From: JAQWRV01 sp045564915
GTDB lineage: Bacteria; Pseudomonadota; Alphaproteobacteria; Rhodospirillales; Rhodospirillaceae
Direction of reading: 5' to 3'
Length of the DNA stretch: 64,000 nt
Assembly: GCA_045564915.1 (NCBI GenBank)
Contig: JBJLGL010000015.1
Span: 1-64,000, forward strand
How positions within the stretch are numbered: the stretch's first letter is position 1; every line of letters begins with the position of its first letter. The translations under genes and the position numbers were made by a program. The notes under the pieces are model-generated. The model saw nothing but the letters and a program-made list of their open reading frames with translations, ran no database searches and had not been told where the DNA came from. Below, piece after piece: positions 43,746 through 52,866 of the stretch.

Positions 43746-46406
43746 ATGGCATCGACAAAAGAGATTCGTGCGACTTTTTTGGATTATTTTGCTCGTAATG
43801 GCCACGACGTCATTGCATCTAGTCCACTAGTGCCACGCAATGATCCAACGCTAATGTTTACCAATGCAGGAATGGTCCAGTTCAAAGATGTATTTACTGG
43901 CATTGAAACGCGCCAGTATGCACGAGCAACATCTTCGCAGAAATGTGTGCGCGCTGGGGGTAAGCATAATGATCTAGATAATGTAGGATATACCGTCCGG
44001 CATCATACGTTTTTTGAAATGCTGGGTAATTTTTCTTTCGGAGATTACTTTAAAGAAGAAGCTATCCAACTCTCCTGGGACCTTGTGACGAGTGAGTTAG
44101 GCCTTTCTCCGGAACGTCTTCTTGTTACAGTTCATACGTCTGATGAGGAAGCTGCAGCCCTGTGGGCAAAGATCGCAGGTCTTCCAGACGAAAAAATTAT
44201 CCGTATCCCTACAGCAGACAATTTCTGGGCTATGGGTGAGACAGGACCCTGCGGGCCCTGTACTGAAATATTTTATGATCACGGTGAAAAAATTCCCGGC
44301 GGACCTCCTGGCTCTGCCAATGAAGATGGAGATCGTTTTGTTGAGATTTGGAACCTCGTCTTCATGCAATATGAACAACTCAGTGCAAACGAGCGCGTTG
44401 ATCTGCCCAAACCCAGTGTTGATACCGGTATGGGGCTAGAGCGTACTGCAGCTATTCTTCAAGGGACCAATGATAATTATGCAATTGATTTAATGCGCGC
44501 ACTCATCGAGGCCGCGGCTAACGCAGCAGGTACTGATCCAGATGGGGAACACGCCATTTCTCACCGCGTAATTGCGGATCACCTTAGAGCGACAGGTTTT
44601 CTGATTTCAGATGGTGTTTTACCATCGAATGAAGGCCGAGGATACGTTCTACGTCGAATTATGCGCCGTGCTATGCGCCATTCTCATCTAATGGGATGTT
44701 CAGATCCGTTATTACATCGCCTGGTTCCAGCTTTAGTTAGCCAAATGGGTGCACAGTATCCGGAACTCGAGCGCGCTAAGTCCCTTTTGACCGAAACACT
44801 TTTACTTGAGGAAACCCGTTTCAAATCAATGCTTGATCGTGGCCTCAAACTCTTGGATGTAGAATCAAGTAACCTATCTTCAGGGCAAGTTCTGTCGGGT
44901 GACGTCGCTTTTCGCCTCTATGACACTTACGGTTTTCCGCTGGATATGACCCAGGATGCATTACGTTCGCGAGGTATAGATGTCGACACCGAGTCTTTCT
45001 CCGCCGCTATGGAAGCCCAGCGCTTGGAAGCACGCAAAGCCTGGGCTGGCTCAGGTGACGCGGCTACAGATAAAGTGTGGTTTGAGGTTTGTGATGAAGT
45101 AGGTGCCTCGGATTTTCTAGGTTATGCTACAGAGACAGCGCAAGCCAAGATTGTGGCCCTTGTCTCTGATGGTATTGCTATTACTCATGCCGATGAAGGA
45201 GAACAGGTAGAGTTGCTGGCAAACCAAACACCATTTTATGGTGAATCGGGTGGCCAGATTGGAGACACAGGTATTATTACCGCGAGCGGCGGTGCCAAAA
45301 TTAATGTTCTTGATACCCAAAAGAAACGCGATGTGCTGCATGTCCATGCTGGCACTGTTGTTCATGGTACAGTCTCAGTAGGTGATGAAGCAACTTTCTC
45401 AGTTGATACACAACACCGCTCTGCGTTACGTCGGCATCATTCCGCAACACACTTATTGCACGCAGCCTTGAGACAGATATTGGGAGAACACGTCACCCAA
45501 AAAGGTTCTTTAGTGGCGAGGGATCGGTTACGCTTTGACTTCAGCCATCCTAAGTCTCTGCTACAAGACGAACTTCAATCTGTTGAGGAAATCGTCAACT
45601 CTCAGATTCGTGCTAATGGATCGGTTTTGACAAAATTGATGGACCCTGAGGGTGCAATTGAAGCAGGGGCGATGGCCTTGTTTGGCGAGAAATATGGTGA
45701 TGAAGTGCGGGTAGTTGCTATGGGCGGCGGAGATGAAGCAACTAAGCGCCAGTATTCGGTCGAACTGTGCGGCGGTACACACGTTAGCCGGACGGGTGAT
45801 ATTGGGTTATTCAAGATCACTGAAGAATCCGCCGTTGCTTCCGGCGTGCGTCGTATTGAGGCGGTTGCTGGCCCAGCTGCAGAAGAATGGGTAAGGGAGC
45901 AGCAGATTATTATTGGCCAGATGACCGGTGCACTCAAAGTATCTCAGCCAGACCTGGTTGATAGAATCATAGGCCTTATCGATGACCGTAAGAGATTAGA
46001 ACGTGAGATTACAGACCTAAGAAAGAAATTAGTTCATGGTGGCGAAGGAAAAACAGGAGCTAAGGTTGAAGCGATTGGGTCGGTCGCATTCTCGGGCAGT
46101 GTTCTTAAGGATATTCCAGCTAAAGATCTAAAAGGAATGGCAGATGAGATAAAGAAATCCTTGGGAAGTGGTGTAGTTGCGCTAGTTGCGGTATCTGGTG
46201 ATAAAGCGTCGGTAGTTGTTGGTGTAACTGCAGATCTTGTAGGCCGAATTGACGCTGTTTCTCTGGTGAGGGTTGGTGCAGAGGCATTGGGTGGTAAAGG
46301 CGGCGGTGGCCGGTCCGATATGGCCCAAGCCGGTGGACCAGACGGCTCCAAGGCCGGTTCTAGTTTGGATGCTATCCGTACGTGTCTTGCAGAATTAGTC
46401 AATTAG
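43746..46406 (+). CDS. alaS: Alanyl-tRNA synthetase
   Basis: 886-residue AlaRS that charges tRNA-Ala. The class II core begins at IRATFLDYFARNGH, with MFTNAGMVQFKDVF, ARATSSQKCVRAGGKHNDL and the HTFFEMLGNFSFGDYFK motif. The editing domain has HHSATHLLHAAL and ELCGGTHVSRTGDIG. The C-terminal DHHA1 part has GGKGGGGRSDMAQAGG. The frame opens 14 codons earlier at 43704, adding a hydrophobic stretch (WLIRCFLLIVLVE) that AlaRS does not have. That ATG has a slightly better ribosome-binding site, so the start is not fully certain. Confidence 0.96.
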   Translation: MASTKEIRATFLDYFARNGHDVIASSPLVPRNDPTLMFTNAGMVQFKDVFTGIETRQYARATSSQKCVRAGGKHNDLDNVGYTVRHHTFFEMLGNFSFGDYFKEEAIQLSWDLVTSELGLSPERLLVTVHTSDEEAAALWAKIAGLPDEKIIRIPTADNFWAMGETGPCGPCTEIFYDHGEKIPGGPPGSANEDGDRFVEIWNLVFMQYEQLSANERVDLPKPSVDTGMGLERTAAILQGTNDNYAIDLMRALIEAAANAAGTDPDGEHAISHRVIADHLRATGFLISDGVLPSNEGRGYVLRRIMRRAMRHSHLMGCSDPLLHRLVPALVSQMGAQYPELERAKSLLTETLLLEETRFKSMLDRGLKLLDVESSNLSSGQVLSGDVAFRLYDTYGFPLDMTQDALRSRGIDVDTESFSAAMEAQRLEARKAWAGSGDAATDKVWFEVCDEVGASDFLGYATETAQAKIVALVSDGIAITHADEGEQVELLANQTPFYGESGGQIGDTGIITASGGAKINVLDTQKKRDVLHVHAGTVVHGTVSVGDEATFSVDTQHRSALRRHHSATHLLHAALRQILGEHVTQKGSLVARDRLRFDFSHPKSLLQDELQSVEEIVNSQIRANGSVLTKLMDPEGAIEAGAMALFGEKYGDEVRVVAMGGGDEATKRQYSVELCGGTHVSRTGDIGLFKITEESAVASGVRRIEAVAGPAAEEWVREQQIIIGQMTGALKVSQPDLVDRIIGLIDDRKRLEREITDLRKKLVHGGEGKTGAKVEAIGSVAFSGSVLKDIPAKDLKGMADEIKKSLGSGVVALVAVSGDKASVVVGVTADLVGRIDAVSLVRVGAEALGGKGGGGRSDMAQAGGPDGSKAGSSLDAIRTCLAELVN

Positions 46407-46698
46407 CTAAGAAGCCTATTTATTTACATATTGTATAGTCATTTTTCTGTATATTGCGACGCTGCAACACGTTGTTGAAAATAATATTTGGGTTGAAGAG
46501 CTCGCACCTGACGCTGGTCTGTTACATTCTATTACTCGAATACTTAATGTTTGACACATTAAAGATACAATAGGGTTTTATAGAATAGTACGGATTATCA
46601 GTTTCTCTAGTTTCTGGCTGCTGTTAGAAAAGCCTCGATCTAGACCTATGTAGTCTCCGTTTAGCTATTCTCAAGAACTAAGGATTTTGAACAATATC

Positions 46699-47997
46699 AT
46701 GATGGAAAAGATTGTGCCCGGTGCTGACATGGCTGAAAAATTGGGACTGAGAACAGCCCAAAAAGGACTACTATTCAAATACCGATGGCCAGTAGTAGTG
46801 CTGATTCTGATTACCATTGTTGCAATTTTTTCTTTCCGTCCAGAGGGTGGAGCACGAGACTATAGTTTTAGAACGGCTCCCGCGATGCGCGGTGATCTGA
46901 CGGCGACGGTTACGGCAACAGGTAGCATTCAGCCTCTGAATCAAGTTGATGTAGGAGCGGAAATTTCTGGTCTGATTGAAGATGTCCACGTAGATTTCAA
47001 CGATAGGGTCTCTCAAGGCCAAGGCCTTGCAACTATGGATCCGGATCAATTATCGGCTCGGGTCAGGCAGTCTCGAGCACAGTTAGCATCTGCTAACGCC
47101 AAAGTGGAAGAAGCTCGCGCCAGTGAACTAGAAGCGCGCAATAATCTGAATAGAGCGGAGCGGTTGTATGCGCAAGGTAACATATCCGAGCAAGCCCTAG
47201 ACAATGCTAGTGCGGCAAATGCGCGCGCTAGTGCAGCGCTGACCAGTACAATTGCCCAAGTCACTGTCGCTGAGGCTAATCTTGCCGCTGAAGAGACTAA
47301 CTTGGCGAAGACAGAAATCACGGCGCCAATTGATGGCGTAGTTCTTAGGCGTCAGGTCGAACCAGGTCAGACAGTTGCTGCCTCTTTCCAGACACCTGTT
47401 TTGTTTACTTTGGCTGAGGATTTATCAGCGATGAAACTTGTAATCGATATAGATGAGGCAGATATCGGACAGGTAACGGAAAAACAGGACGCAACTTTTT
47501 CCGTTGATGCCTATCCCGGCCGGAAGTTTCCTGCCAGCATCACATCAGTGCGTTTTGCTCCCAAAGATGATAACGGTGTTATTACCTATGAAGCCTTATT
47601 ATCTGTTGATAATAGTGATCTTTTATTGCGTCCTGGTATGACGGCTACAGCGACCATTACTACTGCCACAAGAGTCGGCGCAATTATGGTTCCTTATTCA
47701 GCATTGAGGTTTCAACCTCCAATCTCGACCACTGCAGCGCAGGAGTCAGCCGGGCGACGCCGCGGACCTCCGGGTCTAATGGGTATGATGATGCCTCGCT
47801 TTAATCGTAACCGGGGCTCTCGCCAAGTTTTGCTGCAGCCAGGCGAATCTGGCCGCGTGTGGGTAATAGAAGAAGGCCAACCCCGACCGATTCCTGTTGA
47901 AATAGGGCTGCTTGATGGAGAGCTAGCTGAAGTCATTAGTAAAGATGTTACAGAAGGGACGGAGGTAGTGATTGGATTGGAGGCTGCTGAATCATGA
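46699..47997 (+). CDS. MacA-like periplasmic adaptor of an ABC efflux system
   Basis: About 432 residues. One N-terminal membrane helix (about 26-45, WPVVVLILITIVAIFSF) precedes the HlyD/MacA fold: a lipoyl half (TATGSIQPLNQVDVGAEISGLIEDVHV), a long alpha-hairpin (about 110-200), the second lipoyl half (APIDGVVLRRQVEPGQTV) and beta-barrel domains. A Gly/Arg/Met-rich insert near residues 350-375 (RRRGPPGLMGMMMP) is unusual. It overlaps the ATPase gene by 4 bases and forms an operon of adaptor, ATPase and permease. Start choices are the ATGs at 46699 and 46702 and a TTG at 46687. Confidence 0.88.
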   Translation: MMEKIVPGADMAEKLGLRTAQKGLLFKYRWPVVVLILITIVAIFSFRPEGGARDYSFRTAPAMRGDLTATVTATGSIQPLNQVDVGAEISGLIEDVHVDFNDRVSQGQGLATMDPDQLSARVRQSRAQLASANAKVEEARASELEARNNLNRAERLYAQGNISEQALDNASAANARASAALTSTIAQVTVAEANLAAEETNLAKTEITAPIDGVVLRRQVEPGQTVAASFQTPVLFTLAEDLSAMKLVIDIDEADIGQVTEKQDATFSVDAYPGRKFPASITSVRFAPKDDNGVITYEALLSVDNSDLLLRPGMTATATITTATRVGAIMVPYSALRFQPPISTTAAQESAGRRRGPPGLMGMMMPRFNRNRGSRQVLLQPGESGRVWVIEEGQPRPIPVEIGLLDGELAEVISKDVTEGTEVVIGLEAAES

Positions 47998-48737
47998 TTG
48001 ATAATCCACGGCCACATGCAGATCTGTGGGAGAGGGAGTATGAAGGTTCTGTGGTGGCTTTGGAAAACGTAACCAAGGTCTATGGTGAGAAAGAGATGGC
48101 AGTTCATGCCCTAGCCGGTGTTAGCTTCCAAATTGATGCTGGTGAATTCGTTGCAATTATGGGCTCCAGTGGTTCCGGAAAATCAACAGCTATGAATATT
48201 CTGGGTTGCCTAGATACACCCACTGGCGGGCGCTATATTTTTAAGGGAGTTGATGTCAAAACATTGACAAGAGACCAAAGAGCGTTATTGCGGCGGCACT
48301 ATCTTGGTTTTGTGTTCCAAGGTTTCAATTTGTTATCGCGCACGACTGCATTAGAGAACCTCGAACTGCCACTTATATATCGCCGCATATCAAAAAATGA
48401 CCGCAAAGAATTAGCAATGGAAGCATTGCGTGCCGTCGGACTTGAAAACCGAGAGCATCATACAGCATCGGAGTTGTCTGGTGGTCAGCAGCAACGTGTT
48501 GCTATCGCTCGAGCCATGGTAACCAAACCCTCACTATTACTGGCAGATGAGCCAACAGGCAATCTTGATACTGCACGCAGTCAAGAGATTATGGAGTTAC
48601 TGTCTTACTTGAATCAAGATCAAGGGATTACAATCGTTCTCGTGACTCATGAAGACGAGATGGCTGCATTTTCTCGACGTAAACTTGAATTTCGAGATGG
48701 CCTTATTGTGAATGAATGGCGATCGGAAGCAGCGTGA
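47994..48737 (+). CDS. MacB-type ABC transporter ATP-binding protein
   Basis: 247-residue ATPase of the MacB/LolD group: Walker A GSSGSGKST, Q-loop FVFQGFNLL, signature LSGGQQQR, Walker B LLADEPTGNLD and the switch His (VTHE). The N-terminal 15 residues before the domain are an unusual addition. It works with the adaptor upstream and the permease 9 bases downstream in exporting drugs, lipids or peptides across the envelope. Confidence 0.93.
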   Translation: MIDNPRPHADLWEREYEGSVVALENVTKVYGEKEMAVHALAGVSFQIDAGEFVAIMGSSGSGKSTAMNILGCLDTPTGGRYIFKGVDVKTLTRDQRALLRRHYLGFVFQGFNLLSRTTALENLELPLIYRRISKNDRKELAMEALRAVGLENREHHTASELSGGQQQRVAIARAMVTKPSLLLADEPTGNLDTARSQEIMELLSYLNQDQGITIVLVTHEDEMAAFSRRKLEFRDGLIVNEWRSEAA

Positions 48738-48746
48738 GGATAAAAG

Positions 48747-49952
48747 ATGATCGGTAATATATTCCTTCTATCCTTGCGTGAAATTCGTCGTAACGTCTTG
48801 CGATCTATCCTGACTACACTTGGCATAGTTATTGGTGTTGCTGCTGTCATTGTTGTGGTTACACTTGGTGAGGGAACAAAAGCTCAAGTGCAGCAAGAAA
48901 TCTCGAAACTTGGTAGTACTATGCTGACCATATTCCCTGGTCAACGGAGACGTGGCGGTGCACGACAGTCTGGTCCACCATTTGAGATAGACGACGTTAA
49001 CGCGTTGCGGCGAGAAACTAGTATGCTATCAGGCGTCGCACCTATGTCTATTGGCAGACAAATGGTCGTTTTTGGCAACGCCAACCGGCGAGCGCAAGTG
49101 GTAGGGACAGACCATGAATTTGTCAATGTGCGCAGTTGGGCTCTCGCCGCTGGCCGCTTATTCACACTTGCAGAGGAGCAAGGGGGAAAATCGGTCTGTA
49201 TTATTGGCGAGACAGTTCGAAAAGAACTGTTTAAGGGTGGAAATTTTCTTGGACAAATACTGAGGGTAGGAAAAGCTTCATGTGAGGTGATTGGTCTTTT
49301 GGAAGCCAAAGGGCAGGTGATGTTCTCCGGGGACCAGGATGACGTGGTCGCTGTCCCACTAAAATATTACCAACGCCGTATCTCTGGAACTAATAAGGTA
49401 GATCAAATTTACGTAGCGGCGATGACTGATTCCTTGGTTGCAGCAGCTCAGAATGAAGTTGAAATGATTATGCGTGAACGCCGGCCACCGCCTCCCGGTG
49501 GTGATGATCTATTTAGTGTGCGGGGCGTGCAGGAAATGTCTACGGCATTTCAAAGTTCAACTACAGTCATGACTGGATTTCTTTCAGCTATTGCTGCTAT
49601 CAGCCTTCTAGTTGGGGGTATAGGTATTATGAACATCATGCTTGTCTCGGTGACCGAAAGAACTCGTGAGATTGGTATCCGAATGGCTATTGGTGCCCGT
49701 GAAAAAGAGATTCTGTTTCAGTTTCTTGTAGAGGCGGCCATGCTAGCTGGCTTCGGTGGTATTGTGGGCATCGGGGTTGGGCTGGGTAGTGCCTGGGCTA
49801 TGGCGCCACTACTCAACGTGCCATTTATCCTCCAGCCTGAAATGATGGCTCTTGCGTTCCTGTTCTCAGCTTTAGTCGGGGTACTATTTGGTTATATGCC
49901 AGCCCAACGCGCTGCGCGTCTCGATCCCATTGAGGCACTAAGACATGAATAA
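48747..49952 (+). CDS. MacB-type ABC transporter permease
   Basis: 401 residues. A first membrane helix (about 15-40, SILTTLGIVIGVAAVIVVVTLG) is followed by a periplasmic MacB_PCD domain (about 45-260), then three membrane helices of the FtsX domain (about 275-395) with ISLLVGGIGIMNIMLVSVTERTREIGIRMAIGA and the end PAQRAARLDPIEALRHE. In canonical MacB the ATPase and permease are fused; here they are separate genes. Confidence 0.93.
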   Translation: MIGNIFLLSLREIRRNVLRSILTTLGIVIGVAAVIVVVTLGEGTKAQVQQEISKLGSTMLTIFPGQRRRGGARQSGPPFEIDDVNALRRETSMLSGVAPMSIGRQMVVFGNANRRAQVVGTDHEFVNVRSWALAAGRLFTLAEEQGGKSVCIIGETVRKELFKGGNFLGQILRVGKASCEVIGLLEAKGQVMFSGDQDDVVAVPLKYYQRRISGTNKVDQIYVAAMTDSLVAAAQNEVEMIMRERRPPPPGGDDLFSVRGVQEMSTAFQSSTTVMTGFLSAIAAISLLVGGIGIMNIMLVSVTERTREIGIRMAIGAREKEILFQFLVEAAMLAGFGGIVGIGVGLGSAWAMAPLLNVPFILQPEMMALAFLFSALVGVLFGYMPAQRAARLDPIEALRHE

Positions 49953-50009
49953 CCTTGTTTAGCTATTTATTCCGCGTTCAATAAGAAACGCTATCTATTT
50001 ATTTGCTTC

Positions 50010-50546
50010 TTAGTAATTGCTTTTGGGGTCGCGCTCAATGAGGTTAATGAGAATCCCGTCAGGATCATGGAACGTCATCTCGCGCATACCACGCGCAGGT
50101 AGCTCCTCAGAGTTAATAACAGCATCTTTAAGGGCGCCATCTTCGATTTCGACTTCAAGACGCATGGGTGGACAGACTATAGAGTGACCACCTTCAATAA
50201 GACGTTCCATTACAGTGTCAAGATCGGCACAATAAAATACTAAACAAGTTTCTCCAATACTACAGCCGTTGGCGCGCTTATGCACTTTCGGAGGTTCTGG
50301 ATCAGTTAGCTCAAAAAGACCAACCATGCCTTTATTGAGGCCTGACGAACGCAAGATTTTGTATCTGATGGCAGTCTCAGGTGGCATACCTAAAAGTTTA
50401 GCTGCCGTTGCATGGGTGAGGGCACCTTCTGCGTATAGTTCCTCTAGCTCGAGTACATCCTTGTAGAAAGCAGCGGATCGTTGCATGTCAGAAACAAATA
50501 AAGCTGTTCGAACCATGGGGCTAACAAAGGGTTGTGTTCCAGTCAT
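50010..50546 (-). CDS. VOC family protein (glyoxalase/dioxygenase fold)
   Basis: 178 residues with two beta-alpha-beta-beta-beta halves: TALFVSDMQRSAAFYKDVLELEE at about 14-36 and a second half with LVFYCADLDTVMERLIEGGHSI, ending MREMTFHDPDGILINLIER. The HDPDG motif is typical for the family. Which of the metal ligands are present cannot be settled by eye. The substrate is unknown. It is divergent from the LeuC-type gene. Confidence 0.82.
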   Translation of the reverse strand: MTGTQPFVSPMVRTALFVSDMQRSAAFYKDVLELEELYAEGALTHATAAKLLGMPPETAIRYKILRSSGLNKGMVGLFELTDPEPPKVHKRANGCSIGETCLVFYCADLDTVMERLIEGGHSIVCPPMRLEVEIEDGALKDAVINSEELPARGMREMTFHDPDGILINLIERDPKSNY

Positions 50547-50767
50547 CTTGGTTCTCCTACATGGCAGGTTCTATGGATTTCAGTTGAACTTACCTCTATT
50601 TACTTTAAATGCCACTGCAATTTATCGTATTACGTTTGTTCTATTGCTATCGTCGCCTGACTTTGGCTAGAGCATGAGTATTGATCAGTAAAATAAATCG
50701 ATCTCTTTTCTTAATGCTAGCGCAAGGCTATACCCGTCAATATCGCGAAGAGTTTGGATATGAGTAT

Positions 50768-52171
50768 ATGGCCCGCACACTGATTGAAAAACTATGGGAT
50801 GCGCATACGGTCGCTGATCTTGGAGAAGGGTCTGCTCTGCTCTATATCGACCGTGTCTTCTTGCATGAACGTACCGGCTCGGTATCCCTGAAGGGACTTG
50901 AAACAGCTGGGCGTGTGGTGATGAACCCCGAGCAGGTGTTCTGTACTATGGACCATATCGTCGATACTCTCCCGGGTCGCGGTGATAAAACTATTATGCC
51001 GTCTGGCAGAAATTTCATTACCACTACTCGAGAAGCTGCTACTGCTGCAGGGATTAATCTGTTTGATCTCGGTGATGCCCGTCAAGGAATTGTTCACGTC
51101 GTCTCGGCAGAGCAAGGTATCACACTGCCAGGTCTCACACAGGTTTGTCCTGATAGTCATACCTGTACGCTCGGGGCTTTGGGTGCATTGGCATGGGGTA
51201 TTGGCTCAACGGAAGGCGAACATGCATTGGCTACGAAGACACTTGCCGTCAACAAACCAAAATCCATGCAGGTTAATTTTGAAGGCACGCTTAGTTTTGG
51301 AGTTACCGCTAAAGACATGATTCTCAGCCTCATCAGCCGCTATACGGCTGGCGGAGGAGTGGGGCATGCTATTGAGTTTACTGGCTCAGCCATTAGTGCG
51401 CTTCCCCAGGAGAACCGATTTACAGTCTGTAATATGGCTGTCGAATTTGCCGCTTTCACAGGCATTATTCCCCCTGATGACACAACCATAGATTATCTTG
51501 AAGGAAGGCCTTATGCCCCAACTGGGGTTATATGGGACCAAGCAGTTGAATACTGGCGTAAATTGAAGTCCGACGAAGATGCTGTGTATGATAAAAGTAT
51601 TACCATCGACTGCGCAGATATCGTGCCGGAAGTAACCTGGGGGACGAGCCCTGGTCATGGTAGTAGGGTGGATGGTGTTGTCCCAGACCCTTCCGAAGCA
51701 ACTGATCCAAACACCCGGGAAGCATGGGAGAAGGCTCTTGAATACATGGATCTTACTCCAGGGACCCCGCTTGAGGGTCTGCCTATTAGTGCAGCTTTTA
51801 TCGGATCATGCACTAATTCCCGGCTATCTGATCTGCGCGAAGTAGCTAAGGTGGTAAAGGGCCGTCGAGTAGCCGAAGGAGTTAAAGCTATTATTGTACC
51901 TGGCTCGAGTCAGGTAAAGCTTGCAGCCGAATCAGAAGGGTTAGACAAGGTCTTTACCGATGCCAATTTCGAATGGCGCGAGAGCGGCTGTTCCATGTGC
52001 TTCTTTGCCGGTGGTGAGCACTTCGGTGAATATGAGCGAGTTATTAGTTCCACTAATCGTAATTTTGAGAATCGGCAAGGGCCTAGAACACGTACGCACC
52101 TAGCCAGCCCTACATCCGTAGCCGCATCAGCGCTCGCCGGTGCCATCGCTGATGTCCGGAAGCTCGGTTAG
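50768..52171 (+). CDS. leuC: Aconitase-family hydro-lyase large subunit (LeuC type)
   Basis: 467 residues, the LeuC length. The three [4Fe-4S] cysteines are present: Cys348 in GSCTNSR, and Cys408 and Cys411 in SGCSMC. DSHTCTLGALGALAWGIGSTEGEHALAT corresponds to the family's CGDSHTSTHGA region. LeuC with LeuD isomerises 2- to 3-isopropylmalate in leucine synthesis. Several positions differ from usual LeuC (YIDRVFLHERTGSVSLKGL, VHVVSAEQGI), and no leuB is adjacent, so a related hydratase such as citraconate/methylmalate hydratase is possible. The ATG at 50768 fits homology; the frame opens at 50681. Confidence 0.85.
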   Translation: MARTLIEKLWDAHTVADLGEGSALLYIDRVFLHERTGSVSLKGLETAGRVVMNPEQVFCTMDHIVDTLPGRGDKTIMPSGRNFITTTREAATAAGINLFDLGDARQGIVHVVSAEQGITLPGLTQVCPDSHTCTLGALGALAWGIGSTEGEHALATKTLAVNKPKSMQVNFEGTLSFGVTAKDMILSLISRYTAGGGVGHAIEFTGSAISALPQENRFTVCNMAVEFAAFTGIIPPDDTTIDYLEGRPYAPTGVIWDQAVEYWRKLKSDEDAVYDKSITIDCADIVPEVTWGTSPGHGSRVDGVVPDPSEATDPNTREAWEKALEYMDLTPGTPLEGLPISAAFIGSCTNSRLSDLREVAKVVKGRRVAEGVKAIIVPGSSQVKLAAESEGLDKVFTDANFEWRESGCSMCFFAGGEHFGEYERVISSTNRNFENRQGPRTRTHLASPTSVAASALAGAIADVRKLG

Positions 52172-52187
52172 CGCAGGAAGAAATCTC

Positions 52188-52820
52188 ATGTCACTTGCCA
52201 TGCAGAAATTTACGACATTGACTTCAGTCGCAGCTCCCATAATGCGTGTTAATATTGATACCGACGCTATTATTCCTAGCCGGGAGATGAAAGGGGTTAC
52301 CAAGGATGGTCTATCCAGTGGTATGTTCGCCAACTGGCGCTATACCGATGTTGATGCGAGGGTAGAGAATCCGGAATTCATTCTCAACCAAGGTCCATAC
52401 CGCGAAGCCGAGATACTTTTGTCTGGTGAAAACTTTGGCTGTGGGTCATCGCGAGAGCACGCTGTTTGGGCATTAAAGGAGTGGGGGATTCGCTGTATAA
52501 TAGCATCTAGCTTTGGTACTATTTTTTACGGTAACTGCGTGCGGAATGGCTTGTTGCCAATCGTCCTGTCCGAGACAATGGTCAAAGCTTTATCGGCTGC
52601 TGTAGTAATTGGCAACGGAACAGAAAAGGTGCAGATTGATCTGCCGGGCCAGAAGGTAACAGGACCAGATGGCAGTGTTCATAGATTTGACATTACCGCT
52701 ACAGACAAGGAAATGCTGCTAGAAGGGCTGGATCCTATTGGGCTCACCCTCAGGCGTAATTGCGAAATTCTCGCCTTCCAACAGCGCGATAAGACAGAGC
52801 GACCTTGGGTTTACCTCTAA
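52188..52820 (+). CDS. leuD: Aconitase-family hydro-lyase small subunit (LeuD type)
   Basis: 210 residues. The swivel domain shows the NIDTDAIIPS loop, NWRYTD, LSGENFGCGSSREHAVWAL and SFGTIFYGNCVRNGLLPI, all typical of LeuD. It starts 16 bases after leuC with AGGAAG upstream; a frame opening at 52140 would overlap leuC. It forms the heterodimer with the large subunit. The same uncertainty about the substrate applies. Confidence 0.87.
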   Translation: MSLAMQKFTTLTSVAAPIMRVNIDTDAIIPSREMKGVTKDGLSSGMFANWRYTDVDARVENPEFILNQGPYREAEILLSGENFGCGSSREHAVWALKEWGIRCIIASSFGTIFYGNCVRNGLLPIVLSETMVKALSAAVVIGNGTEKVQIDLPGQKVTGPDGSVHRFDITATDKEMLLEGLDPIGLTLRRNCEILAFQQRDKTERPWVYL

Positions 52821-52866
52821 CGATAATAGTCTGCTGCACTATGACAAGTTAACTTGGGCCAATTAT

